Positions 47,031 through 59,167 of a stretch of DNA of 64,000 nt are shown here, piece after piece. The DNA lies in contig NC_071398.1 in NCBI RefSeq assembly GCF_022682495.2, positions 83,781,193-83,845,192 of the forward strand, given 5' to 3'. The DNA is from Desmodus rotundus. Lineage: Eukaryota > Chordata > Mammalia > Chiroptera > Phyllostomidae. The position numbers and the translations under genes are program-made. Numbering within the stretch: position 1 is the stretch's first letter; the number at the start of each line of letters is the position of its first letter. Below the pieces are notes generated by a model. The model had not been told where the DNA came from. It did not search any database and saw nothing but the letters and a program-made list of their open reading frames with translations.

Positions 47031-48796
47031 CTTTTTTTAAAAAAATCGTTGTTCAAGTATAGTTGTCTTCATTTTCACCCTACAACGCTCCCCCTGCCCC
47101 ACCCTCAAACCTATCCCCCTTTGGCTTTGTCCATGTGTCCTTTATACATGTTCCTTGATGGCCCTTCCCCTATTTCCTCTATTATCCCTCTTCCCCCTCC
47201 CCTCTGGTTACTATCCATTTTTTCTTTATTTCAATGTCTCTGGTTATATTTTGCTTGCTTGCTTGTTTTGTTGATTAGGTTCCACATATAGGTGGAATCA
47301 TATGGTATTTGTCTTTCACTGCCTGGCTTATTTCACTTAGTATAATACTCTCTGGTTTTACTCACACTGTCTTAAATAGTAGGAACTCATTCTTTCTTTC
47401 TGCTGTGTAGTACTCCATTGTAAATGTACCATAGTTTTTTTATCCACTCATTTACTGATGGGCACTTAGGTTGCTTCCAGCACCTGGCTATTGTAAATTG
47501 TGCTGCTATGAACATTGGCGTGCATAGGTTCTTTTGGATTGGTGCTTCAGGGTTCTTAGGGTATAATCCCAGCAGCGGTATTGCTGGGTCAAAAGGCAGT
47601 TCCATTTTTAGTTTTCTGAGGAAATTCCATACTGTTTTCCACAGTGGCTGCACCAGTCTGCATTCCCACCAACAGTGCACTAGGATTCCCTTCTCTCCAC
47701 AACCTTGCCAGCACTTGTTGATTTGTTTATGATGGCCATTCTGACTGGTGTGTAGTGGTATCTCATTGTGGTTTTACTTTGCATCTCTCTGAAGGCTAGA
47801 GGTGCTGAGCATCCTTTCATGTCTCTGGGCTCTCTGTATGTCCTCCTTGGAGAAGTGTTGTTGAGGTCCTCTGCCCATTTTTTAATTGGGTTGTTTTTCT
47901 TCTTGGAGTGGAGTCATATACAAGTTGTTTAATACATTTTGGAGATCAAACCCATGTCCGAGGTATCATTGGAAGATATATTTTCCCATATGGTTGGTTC
48001 CCTTTTCATGTTACTGCTGTTTTCTTTAACCGTGCAGAAGCTTTTTATTTTGATGAGGTCCCATTTGCTTATTCTTTCCCTTATGTCTCTTGCTCTAGGG
48101 GGTATATCAGTGAAAATACTGCTGTATGGAATATCTGCGGTTTTCCTGCCTATGTTTTCCTCTAGGATTTTTATGGTGTCACGACTTATATTTAAGTCTT
48201 TTATCCACCTTGAATTTATTTTTGTGTATGATGTAAAGTCGGTGATTGAGTTTCATTTTTTTGCATATAGCTGTCCAGATCTCCCAACATCATTTGTTGA
48301 AGAGGCTATTTTTACTCCATTTTATGTTCTGCCCCCTTTGTCGAATATTAATTGACCATAGAGACTTGGGTTTATTTATGGGCTCTCTATTCTGTTCCAT
48401 TGATCTATGTGTCTCTTCTTATTCCAGTACCATACTGTTTTGATTACAATAGCCTTGTAATATAGATTTATATCAGCTATTGTGATCCCTCCTATTTCAT
48501 TCTTCTTTCTCAAAATTGCTGCAGCTATTTGGGGTCATTTTTTAGTTCCATATAAATTTTTGAAATGTTTGTTCTATATCTATGAAATATGTCATTGTTA
48601 CTTTAATAGGGATTGTGTTGAATCTATAAATTGCTTTGGGCAGTATGGCCATTTTGATAATTTAATTCTTCCACTCCATGAACATGGTATATGCTTCCAT
48701 TTATTTGTGTCTTCCTTAACTCTTTCTTCAGTCTTGTGTAGTTTTCTGAGTACGGATCTTTTACTGCCCTGGTAAGGTTTATTCGTAGGTACTTTA
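47031..48796 (-). mobile_element. L1, 5'-truncated, antisense, with target duplication
   Basis: One uninterrupted L1 3' end in antisense: tail at about 47031-47046, 3' UTR to about 47290, then ORF2. The minus strand 47680-47387 is open and reads [20 protein letters not shown] and on to WNGVLHS-type end, the C-terminal part of the ORF2 protein. The 5' break at 48796 falls in the same ORF2 region as the inverted half of the L1 at 9727. Imperfect repeats ttgggtactttttctttt (from 47012) and ttgggtacatttgctttt (from 48797) mark the target duplication. Only about 1.75 kb remains, with scattered stops. Confidence 0.92.
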
Positions 48797-49479
48797 TTGG
48801 GTACATTTGCTTTTTTATCCTCTGAAATAATTTATATAGCATAGGAGTTATTTGAGAGTATGGGAAAAAATTATAAACTTTATAAATGGATATCACAAGC
48901 ATATATGCAGAAACACTAATTAAATATGTACACATTGAATACAGTGAAAAAACATCTGCGTGTATATGCATACCTATATATGTCAATATATAAATATACA
49001 AATTGTGATCAGGGCAGGAATTTTTCATGACCATTATCTACATTTGTAGTCAAATGTTGGTAATATCAAAGATTATTTGTCTTACAATTAATTTTTTCTA
49101 TCTTAAATCGTCAGTATGTTTTTAGTGTTAATATGAAAAGACTTTCTTCATGAAACGGAAAATGTGAATTTTCTCCTTTTTTTTTTTTTTAAACTCTGTT
49201 ACCTGAATGTCAGAGCTCTGTCGACTGAACCATCTTTCCTCTTCCTTGGCTCTCGCAAGGCTAATGAATCCAGACCAAACCCAGCAAAGACTTTGAGGAA
49301 AGCATCCGCTATTGGAGCAATGGCAGTGACATGGTCAGCTCCCTAGTAACACAGCTGATGGTCCTTACTGAAGGCCAAGGGAGAAAATGCAGCAAGAAAC
49401 AGCTCCACGGAAGGGCTCTGTAATAATAAACATCTGTATTTTTTTCTGCCTAGTTTCCATATCATCTGGTGGCCACAGT
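48797..49479. other. Intronic sequence without recognised elements
   Basis: AT-rich DNA with TA-rich patches near 48960-49000 and a poly-T at about 49177-49190. No gene supported. Confidence 0.4.
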
Positions 49480-49885
49480 ATTCAGATTTTGCCTGGGAGC
49501 CAACCTGCCCCTGTCCTCTTGATGTGACTTTATTGCAAAGCCCTGGAATTAAATCTCATGAACTCCAACTAGCCAGTTCTGGGGTTTTGGTGAGAGCAGT
49601 CAGGATGCTGACTTCCTTTTCCTCACAACACTCAGAGCTGCTAAAGACTGTGTGGCAACCAGGAGGGAAGAGTCTACCTGAGAATAAAGACAAGTTTGGG
49701 AAACCAACTTGAGAAATGGAGGGGAGTTGGTTCCTAAGGACACAGGTTGAGGCCTGGATCAATGAGTACCTGAAGCTGCCTCTTCCAACTGTTGTGTTCT
49801 GTAAGCCAATGAATTTCCTGTGTCACTTAAGCTAAAATCAGCTATTCTGTTGTTTGCAACCACAAGTGTCCTGACCCAGCAGCAG
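49480..49885 (+). mobile_element. Possible ancient LTR relic
   Basis: The 3' part, gtaagccaatgaatttcctg followed by cacttaagctaaaatcagct and gcaaccacaagtgtcctgac, resembles the ends of old mammalian LTR or MER repeats. There is no internal viral sequence nearby. Family not determined. Confidence 0.35.
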
Positions 49886-52499
49886 TCCGAAATTGAAACT
49901 ATGCAGCCATCCCCTGCTCACTCCAGTAAGTTATCCTTTGGAGTCAGTCAGTGATTTTACCCTCCCAAAATACAGACAAGCCCTCCTTTACACTGAATTG
50001 GGAAGGGAGCAGGCTGGATGGGGGAAAAGGTTTGGAGCAAGTACACTATTGCTTTCTCTTCCCTGAACTTGCCTCTGGTTATCGTCTCCTGGCCTGGGCT
50101 GATAAATCTGTGGTGCCTTGGGTCCGGGAGAGGGCCCTGTGAAGCAGCGCTGCTGTTGGGGTGAAAGTCACCATTAGCGCAGCACCGACACTGCGGCAGG
50201 CGACTTGCCTCTTGTGACACTTCAGCGCCCTCCGTGTCCTCATAGCCCCATTTTCAGAAGTCTGAAAGCATTGCATGTATAACCAGAGAGTATCTTCCAG
50301 CCACAATGAAAGTAAAAGTTCAACAGAAACTATTCAAGTATAGTAATTGCCATTGTACTGTTCAGTTTTACCTTAAAAATACTGAGTACAAGGAAGATTG
50401 GAATCAGGTTAGTATTAATAAAAGTCCAGGCATTTATTTAATAGGAGTTCTGTTGTATTTTTAATCTTACGTTTTCCTCTCTATAGTTACAAGTTCCCAC
50501 CTAATTTTAACCTGTTACCACCATACTAATTATTCTTATGGTAAACATTATATAGAGTTTATTCATTTCTCTGAATAATTAGTTTTTTCTGCTTTCATAC
50601 AGTACGCCTTTACCCTGGGGTAGAGGACTCAGGGGGAAGGAGAGGAAGTATTAAAAAAATTGTGTTAGATAGGAAAATTTACTTCGGGGAGCCTGTAGGA
50701 CTATTCCTTGAAGTAGACCTAATTATGATTGGGATTTGTTTGACTTTGGGTTAATCACCTGCAGTTACTGCCACCTCGGCAAGCCCCAGCTATAAATTAA
50801 TGATGGGTCTGCAGAGAGATGAGGTAGATTCCTGACTACACACCGAGTGGAGCAGCCTGCCCTGAGGAACAGTCAGAGGAGGGACGCCACTGGAGTACAT
50901 CGTATCTGTATTTAATTCGTCTTTACTGCAGTTGCTCTATCTGCGTAGTTGTTCTGCACTGCCGTGGTTGTGCTCAGTGATCTCCGAGGACGGCCACAGC
51001 TGTACGAGTCTGAGATAGGCAGTTACACTGACGACCGGGAAAGGCCAGGAGATTAACACGTTTTCTAAGGTGTGAATTCAGAAGGAACTCTTTCAGACCG
51101 TAGTTTGTTTTTCCTGTTAAACACTATTATATTTCAGCAAGGCTTACTAAAATAGAATGTGATCACCAAGGACTTTATCACTCTTGCTCTTTTGTTGGGC
51201 TTGAAGCCAATAAAGGCCTGTCCCAGGACTTTCTTGGGACCTCACTTTGTTGCTCAAAATTGGCAATACTGAAATTGGACAAGTCAGCATTCGTGCTGCC
51301 TGTCACTACCAGAACCGATACGTAGAGGCAAGGATTGAATCTTTATGGGCGCTTTATTCAGATGTCAGCGATCTGAGAAGAAGGCAGGTTATGTACCCTA
51401 AAATCTGTCTTAATATCTCATCTCAAACCAACCTTTTTACCAAGAGAAGAGAGTAGGTAAGAGGTTTGGAATTCAGGGAAAAGGTTAATCAGATAAAAGT
51501 GCAGTCCAGTGACTTGCCTAGCATCCTTTCATCTGCTTACCCGTAATTCTTTATCTGTGTTGTGGGCGGCAGACATCTCTCCTCGGAGCACAGCGGCTCA
51601 GATACCATCTTGATTGCTCGCAGTCCTCCTCAGCACAAAGGTTGAATTGCTACAGGCCTCCTGGAGTCAGGGTGGGTCCAGTCATGCATTCCAGTTCCTG
51701 GAACCACAGCTTTCTATATGCATTAGTCACTCAGCCTAAAATTTATGCTAAAAAAAATGTTAACTCTTGAATTCCCCCATCAATTTAACGTCTGTGTTGA
51801 TAAGAAAATATTAGATTCACATCTTATTATCTGGTAATAGCTTAATGTGAAAAATACTCTATTATGAAAAATGTGTTTCACAGTATTCTAACAGATGCTG
51901 CCAGTATAACAGCCTAACGTAGCAAATGCACCGAGTGTGCACGAGCATGTTTTTTGACACTATTTTCATAAGTGATGATGTATTCTAATTGAAACTTACT
52001 AAAATTGTTTCCTCCAACTGTCATGAAAACATACCAAACTGTATGTTTTGTGTACCCATGATTTATGAGTGTAAGGTATATATTCCTTTTCGCTTTCTCC
52101 TCTGTGGTTCTGAGTTAAGTTTGAACATAGGGGATTTTATCCCTCTGACTAATAGTCCAGTGAGTTAATTCAGTTCTCCAGTATGGATCAGCTCTCCACT
52201 TAGATAGCCACCAGGAGATTCAAACTTGAAGATTTGTATAAAACATTTTTTGAAATCTGAAATTTGTTAAATCTGAAAATCTGTTATAAGAAAATGTGTT
52301 ATAATCTTTTTATTTAACTCATGCAGTGAATCCGTTTAGGAATCTTCCAGGAAAGACCTACTTAATGCACTTTTATCATTGTTCACTTGTATACACTGGA
52401 TCCTTGTATCATATCATTCTTTCATTAAACCTTTTCTCTTATGAGGCTCAACACACATTAGAAAAGTGTGAAAAACAAGAATTTACTATCCATAAAACT
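49886..52499. other. Intronic sequence, unassigned; includes a possible repeat at 51180-51720
   Basis: No gene is supported. The section 51180-51720 is less AT-rich than its surroundings and has the texture of a retrotransposon LTR or leader (gaagccaataaaggcctgtc near 51205), but I cannot assign it. Confidence 0.4.
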
Positions 52500-53811
52500 A
52501 ACTACCGTCCCGGTCAAGAAGTAAAACGTCAGTAACTCCAGAAGTCGTCGGCACGCCCTTCCCAACCGCGATTCCTTCTCTTCCCGACCGCTGTTCCTTC
52601 TCTTCCCACCCGTAGAATTAACCACAGTTTTGGCTTTTATTCTGACCACCTTCTTTCTGTCTTTACAGTTTCACCACATATTCATGGCCCTGAAATACTA
52701 CAGTTTAGTTTTGCCTGGTCTTTGGTTTTCGGTTTTGTTGTTTTTGTTGTTGTTGTTGAAATTTACATAAATCGGATTATAGCTAGGTATTTTTGGAGGT
52801 CCCGCATTTTTCACTCAAGGTCATGTTTGTAAATGTAGTTATAAATAGTTGTTTTGCTCTATAGTGTATATGTACAGTATGTACAGTATAGTTGTATGAA
52901 CTCACCACAAATTATTTATCCATTCTACTGTCTGGGCCCATTATAAATAATGCTGATACGGACTTTCCTTCATATGGCCCTTGATAAACATTGCACATAT
53001 TTCTGATGAATTTTATAGACATACACACTTGCCAGGTCATAGGTGTGTGTATTTTAACATTTTAAAAGCCATAGCACTTTACCACCAGAGGAGCCTGAGA
53101 GTTCCCTTTGCTTCATGGCCTCGTCACAGTTGTTTCAGCCCATCTGTGGGTTGTGTAGCGTTACCTCAGTGGCTTCAGTTTCCATTTCCTTGAATGCTAA
53201 TGAAGTTGAGCATCATTTTTGTATGTTTATTGGCCATCCTTTTATGAAATTGTGTGTTCAGTTGTCTGGCTGTTTTTATATTATGTCTTTTTCTTACTGA
53301 TCTATAGGTGTTCTGTATATATTCTGGATTTGAGCTAATTATGGAAATATGTGTATTACCCATCTCTTCTCCCACGTGTTTGCCTTTTCACCATCCTAAA
53401 AGTCTCTGTTGAAGCTAAAAAACTCTTAATTTTAATGTTATTGGATTCACCAAACTTTTGGTTTACGATTAGTGCTTTTGTATCCTTTTTAGCAACCCTT
53501 TCCCTACCCAGAAGTCATAAATACAGTTCCCTGTGTTAATTTATAGATACGTTTAGATCCAGAATTGAATTTTTGGAATGTTTTGAGGCAGGGTTTGCCA
53601 TTTGGTTCTATGTGGATAACCAGCTTCCTACCACTATTAATTTAAAAGAGGATCCTTTCCTCACTCCTTGGAGTTCCACGTTGCCTGTAAATGAAGTATC
53701 TATATATGCACTGATTGATTTGTGGGCTTTCTATTCTGTTAGTCTGTTCTACATTGTTTTTTGTCACTGTCTTAAATAATATAGCTTTATAATAATTTTG
53801 AGATAGGTAAG
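52500..53811 (-). mobile_element. Ancient L1 3' half, antisense
   Basis: Antisense L1 3' UTR and ORF2 wording in order: tagaattaaccacagttttg, ttgctctatagtgtatatgt, ataaataatgctgatacgga, gatctataggtgttctgtat, gtgggctttctattctgtta and atatagctttataataattt. Heavily diverged (L1M age). HAL1 copy F interrupts it at 53812. Confidence 0.7.
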
Positions 53812-56366
53812 CATGGCTCATGGCCTCACACAACCACATCAAAATTATGACTAAAATGTAGAACAGCCATCACTCGAAACCATCAGAAATCGAGTTGAAT
53901 GGAAGTCTAACAACTCCAGAATTAAAGAACCCACATCCATCCAGACTGGTAGGAGGGGCGGAAACACAAAATAGGCTGGTCCCACATCCATGTGTGGCGG
54001 CTAAAAATTCGGGAAGGATATATTGGGAGTGAGGAGTCTGTGACCCTCACTAGGACCCCAGCCCAGGGTTCCAGTGCCAGGAAGATAAGTCACCATAACT
54101 TCTAGCCAGCAGGGATTTAGTTGGTGGAAGAAACTTCTGGAGTCCCAAGTAGTTCCTCTTAAGGAACCCACACATGGACTTAATCAGACACTTCCTCTGA
54201 GCTCCAGCACTGGGGTAGCAGCTTGAAAGTCACCAGTGGCATACAGGCCAAAACTGAAATGTCGGGCATCAAGGGGAGAGCTGGGGCACTGCTCTCTCCC
54301 AGACAGAAAGATGGGCAGAGGTCTTTGTCTCTTTTTTGAACCCTCCCCTCACAGAGCCACAGAGCTGGTAGGCTGGTGACATGTCTGAAACTCAATCAAC
54401 CTGGCTAACAGTTTGCCCCACCCTGGAGATCCCCAGAGACTCCATCCCACTCGACTTACAGGCCCACTCAAGCTGCTTTTCCTTATGAATAACTGGTCTT
54501 GGCTCATGCATCACAACTTCTTAAATCCTCTCAAAAAAGCAACAGCTTGCCTCAGTGAACCCCAGGCCCCCATACTACTTTCCAAATGGCCCCAGACCCA
54601 ACACTAGCAGCAACCAGCCTAGATTCACAGCTTGGCTTCACGGGGGAATCTACAAGCCCAGCACAAGTAGCAGCCATCTCAGATTCCTTTATAGCTCAGG
54701 CAGGGTGGCCCCAGGCAAAACACAGGAGGGGGCTGACCTTGGCCTGCACCACCCGGGAAACCCCAGAGCCTGCACACCCAGGGAAAGCTACAGACCACAT
54801 CAGAGCCCCACCACCCACTCCTGCACGGCTGATACTCTACAGAGGGCAGAGGTTGGTGGTAAGTGGTCACAGCCAATCCTTGCAGCTAACTGGCCGGGGT
54901 AAATCCCTCCCATTGATCCACCAATAGCAATCAAGACTCAACTACCAGAGGAGGGAGTACTCAGCCCACATGAAGGGTGCACCTCAAGTACCCAGCTTGT
55001 GTAATAGGGGAGGCTGTGCCACTGGTCCCTGCAGGGCACCTACTGCATGAGGCCACGCTACCAAGAAACACAGTCAAAGTAGCTCTACCTAATACATAGA
55101 AACAAACACAGGGAGACTGCCAAAACAAGACAAAGAATTGTGGCCCAAATGAAAGAACGGATCAAAACTCCAGGAAAAGAACTAAATGAAATGGAGATAA
55201 GCAATCTATCGGATGCAGAGTTCAAAACACTGGTTATAAGGATGCTCTAGAAACTTAGTGAGGACCTCAACAGCATAAAATAGATCCAGTTAGAAACACA
55301 GGATACACTAATTGAAATAAAGAACAATTTATAAGGAAACCACCATACAGTGAGCAGATGAAGCCAAGAATCAAATCAATGATTTGGAACGTAAGGAAAC
55401 AAGAAACCAATCAGAACAGCAAGAAGAGAAAGGAGTCCAGAAAAATTAGCATAGTATGAGCAGCCTTTGGGACAACTGCAAGCATTCCAACGTTCACATC
55501 ACAGGGGTACCAGAAGGAGAAGAGAAAGAGCAAGAAATTGGAAATCTATTTGAAAAAATAATGAAAGAAAACTTCCCTCATTTGGTGAAGGAAATAACAT
55601 GCAAATCCAAGAAGCACAGAGTCCCAAACAAGATGGATACAAAGAAGCCCACTCCAAGGTACTTCATAATTAAAATGCCAAAGGTTAAAGACAGAGAATC
55701 TTAAAAGCAGCAAGAGAAAAGCATTCAGTTACCTGCAGGGGCATTCCTGTAAGACTGTCAGCTGGTTTCTCAAAAGAAACCTGGCAGGCTAGAAGGGATT
55801 GGCAAGAAATATTCAAAATCATGAAAAACAGGGACCTACAGCCAAGATTGCTCTACCCAGCAAAGCGATCATATAGAATCAAAGGGCAGATAAAAGGCTT
55901 CCCAGATAAGGAAAAAACTAAAGGAGTTCATCATCATCAAACCATTATTATATGAAATGTTAAAGGATCTTATTTAAGAAAAAGATCAAAACTATGAACA
56001 ATAAAATGGCAATAAATACATATCTATCAGCAATTGTATCTAAAACACAAATTAAGCAAACAAGAAGAAGAGAGACAGAATCATGGAGACGAGATCATTT
56101 TGATGGTTACCAGATGGGAGGGAGTAGGGGATGGGCGCAGAGATGAGGGGATTAAGAAGGACAAACTGGTAGTTACAGAAGAGCCATTTGGCTGTAGAGG
56201 TCAGTATAGGAAATGGAACAGCCGACGACCTATCTGTACTCATGGCCCATGGTCATGAACGAAGGTATAGGAATTGAGGGAGTGGGATATGCTGGGTGGA
56301 GGAGGAAAAGCGGGGGAAATTGGGACAGTTGTAATAGCATAATCGATAAAGTATAATTAAAAATAA
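53812..56366 (+). mobile_element. HAL1 copy F, most complete, long-leader type
   Basis: About 2.55 kb. It begins about 40 bp inside the 5' end seen in A and E. The leader of about 1.34 kb contains the 0.6-kb block (about 54465-55045) absent in A and E. ORF1 begins near 55148 (MKERIKTPGKELNEMEISNL) and is recognisable to its end near 55978; 55456-55704 is open (VPEGEEKEQEIGNLFEKIMK), and frameshifts break the rest. The tail runs about 0.39 kb to gggacagttgtaatagcata and an A-rich end. No ORF2. Diverged 16-bp repeats (attttgagataggtaag / attttgatactagagca) flank it inside an old L1. Confidence 0.9.
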
Positions 56367-58680
56367 ATTTTGATACTAGAGCAGGGCCTCCTATCTCGTA
56401 TATTATTTTATGATTTGTATTGTGGTAAGAATGTTTAACATCTCCCTTTAACGAATTTTAGGTGTACAATACAGTATTGTTAACCAGAGGTATTATGTTG
56501 TTCAGCGGATCCCTAAAACTTACTCATCTTGCATAACTGAAACTTTATACCCATTGAACACAACTCTTAATTTTCCCTCCACCCAACCCCTGGCAGCAAC
56601 CATCCTGCTCTCTGCTTCTACGAGAGTGACTATTTTAGATGCCTTGTTTAAGTGGAATCATGCAGTGAATGTGTGTGACTAGTTTATTTCACTTAATAAT
56701 GTCCTCCAGGGTCATGCACGTTGTCATTATGGTGGTATTTCCTTCTTTTTTAAGGCTAATATTCCTTTTTGTATATATTCCACATATATTTTAGAATTAG
56801 CTTGTTGAGTTCCACAAAGAAATCTGTTGAGATTTTTATTGTGATTACATTTAATCTGTAGAGCAATTTAGAAAGATTATTATAAAATTGAGCCTTTTCA
56901 TATATTAACATAGTATATCTCTGTAGCACTTCTACATTTCTTTCACTAATAGTTATAGTTTTCCTGTATAGAGACCTTTGTATGTTATTTGTTATAGTTA
57001 TTCATGGATATTATACAGTTCAAGCTCTAATAAATCCTATTTTTAAATAAATTTTATTTTCAGATGTGTTGCTGGCATGGAGCAATGTATAGATTTAAAA
57101 ATTTTACTTTCTTGTGCAACTGTAACTGTCTGTGGACTAGTTCAGATTTCACGTATGCATAATTGCATAGTCTGCCCATAGGACTGTTTGATCTCCTCCG
57201 CTCCCAGATCATTTTATTGTTCTTAGTAAGGCCGGGCCTCGCCTGGATGCGGTCCACTGTGGTGATAATAGAAGTGGGAACGGTTGACATCATTGTCACA
57301 TCCCCAGTTTCAAAGGAGAAACATTAAAATTTTCCTATTAAGTATGATGTTATAGGCTGTCAGATTTGGTTTGCTACTTATTTATTAGGGTTTTGAATCA
57401 AAGTGCATGAATGAAAAGTCCTGTAATTTTTAATAATGTCCTTGTCTGCTTTTAGTTTGAATGTTTTGCTAGATCCTTAACGGAAACGGGAGTGTTTCTT
57501 CTTTCCATACTGTCTGGAAGAGTGTGGGTAGGACTAGCATTATTAATTAGACTTCACTGGGAAAGCCACCTAGCTAAAGCTTTTGGGTTTGCTTTTCTTG
57601 TTTATTTTGGAAAGGGTTTTAATTGAAAATTCAACTTTTTCAATAAGACTGTTTAGATATTTCATTTTTCCTGTGTCCATTTTTTCTATGAATATGTCTA
57701 TTTCATCACAATTTCCAATTTATTGGGAGAGAGCTATTCATACTATTGTTTTACCTTTTTATGGTCTGCAGGATATGTGGTAATGTCTCCCTTTTCATTA
57801 CTGATATGTGGTTTATGTACCTTTTCTCTCTCTCTTTTTTTTTTTTGCTTAATTGGACTCTCCAGATTTTATCTATCTTAATAGTGTTTTCAAGTAACTT
57901 GTTTTCATTATGATTTAGTTACCCATAGGTTGTTCAGAACTATGTCCTTAATTTCTAAATATATAGGAATTATTTCTTCACTAGAATATGGCTTAGATTC
58001 CTAGTTGATTAAAAAGCATTGTGAATGATTTCCATACTTGAAATTCATTGTTATTTGCTTTATTTTTGTGTATTTTTATAAAAATTCCACTGTGAGCTTG
58101 AGAAACTGCATATTCTGTAAGGTATGGTGTTCTGTATGTAACCGTTAGGCCAATGTCCTTGTCGTGGTGTTCAGATCTGCCACATCCGTTTACCGTACTT
58201 GTCTGCGTGTTTGGTCGGTTACCGAAACAAGTGTGCTGAAGTGTCTCCTGGTTCAGAATTTATCTGCTTCTCTTTCTAGTTACGGCAAGTTTTGCCTTCT
58301 GTGTTTTGAACTCATGTTATTAATGCATGCAAAAAATGGAATTATTTTATCTTCCTGCTAAATTAAAACTTTTATCACTATTGAGTGTATCTCTTCATCT
58401 CTTAAGTAATGGTTATTGCCTTACAGCTAACCCTGACTAATACTGATAGAGCTACACCAATTTTCCTTTGGTTATTCTTTTTTCATAGTTTTTTTTCCAT
58501 CCTTTTCAGCTGTCTGTATCTCTATGTTTTGCGTAATAGTTTATAAATAGAAGATGGTTTTATCTTATTTAATGAAAGTGTGCCAATCTTTGTCTTTAAG
58601 GACATTGTTAAGACATTTACATTTGATGTAATTGAGTCTAAATCTGTCAGTCTTTTAAGGTCAATAAGGCTTTAAACAAC
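56367..58680 (-). mobile_element. Ancient L1, antisense, rearranged
   Basis: Antisense L1 3' UTR and ORF2 wording: gtgtacaatacagtattgtt, agcaaccatcctgctctctg, tcatgcagtgaatgtgtgtg, then gttgagttccacaaagaaat, aatctgtagagcaatttaga and ttttaattgaaaattcaact to aaatctgtcagtcttttaag. The order implies internal deletions, or two overlapping old copies. Not coding. Confidence 0.65.
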
Positions 58681-58977
58681 AGTTTTTACATTAAGAAAAA
58701 GCTCGTTAGCACCCATGAGTTTAAGAAATCTCCGATTTGTACATAACTATGCAGAGACTTAGAAAACCTCACCCCCTATTCTTCCTCTGACTGCTGTACG
58801 ATGAAAAGAGATCCAGTGACTAAAATACACTAAGAACAACATTTCTAATCCATCGTTCGGGTCTTTTGCTTGCAACTCTTATCTTTGTTGTGGTTTACTT
58901 GCCTAATTGCAGTAAACACGGCATTAACAATTTACCTTTTATACAAAGTACTATGAGGATTTCACTCTCGACCACAG

Positions 58978-59167
58978 GGCTGTGACTCCCAGATGAGCAT
59001 GTCGGAAGTGTCCTGTAGCGGAAGTACATCCTCCTGCCAGTCTCTCGAACATGGCTCAGTTCCAGAGATTCTCCTCGGCTTGCTTTACAACGCCACCACT
59101 GGAAGGCTCTCAGCAGAAGTCATAAAAGGCAGCCACTTCAGAAACTTGGCAGCAAACAGACCACCCA
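58978..59167 (+). CDS. SYT14: SYT14 coding exon: linker and first C2B strands
   Basis: A 190-bp exon preceded by an AG acceptor (ctctcgaccacag) and followed by a GTGAGT donor from 59168. It reads [20 protein letters not shown], a Ser-rich linker, and then [20 protein letters not shown], the first strands of C2B, ending in NRPP plus one base of the next codon. The split codon a|at (Asn) joins to 62779 in frame. The Ser-rich linker and the wording [15 protein letters not shown] agree with SYT14; the paralogue SYT16 is similar but differs here. Loop 1 of C2B ([11 protein letters not shown]) has Ala and Asn where calcium-binding synaptotagmins have Asp. Confidence 0.97.

Larger units (their letters stand above)
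1430..58977 (+). other. SYT14: SYT14 large intron (57.5 kb)
   Basis: This intron has a GTGAGT donor at 1430 and an accacag acceptor ending at 58977; the two flanking exons join in phase 0. No other gene, exon or structured RNA could be supported inside it on either strand. Open frames here are short and fall in L1/HAL1 sequence or are unsupported by homology. The recognised content is given as separate repeat entries. The SYT14 exons lie outside all of the insertions. Confidence 0.9.

Noticed and set aside
47424..48443. Plus-strand frames of up to 138 codons
   Set aside because: They are antisense shadows of L1 ORF2, which lies on the minus strand here.
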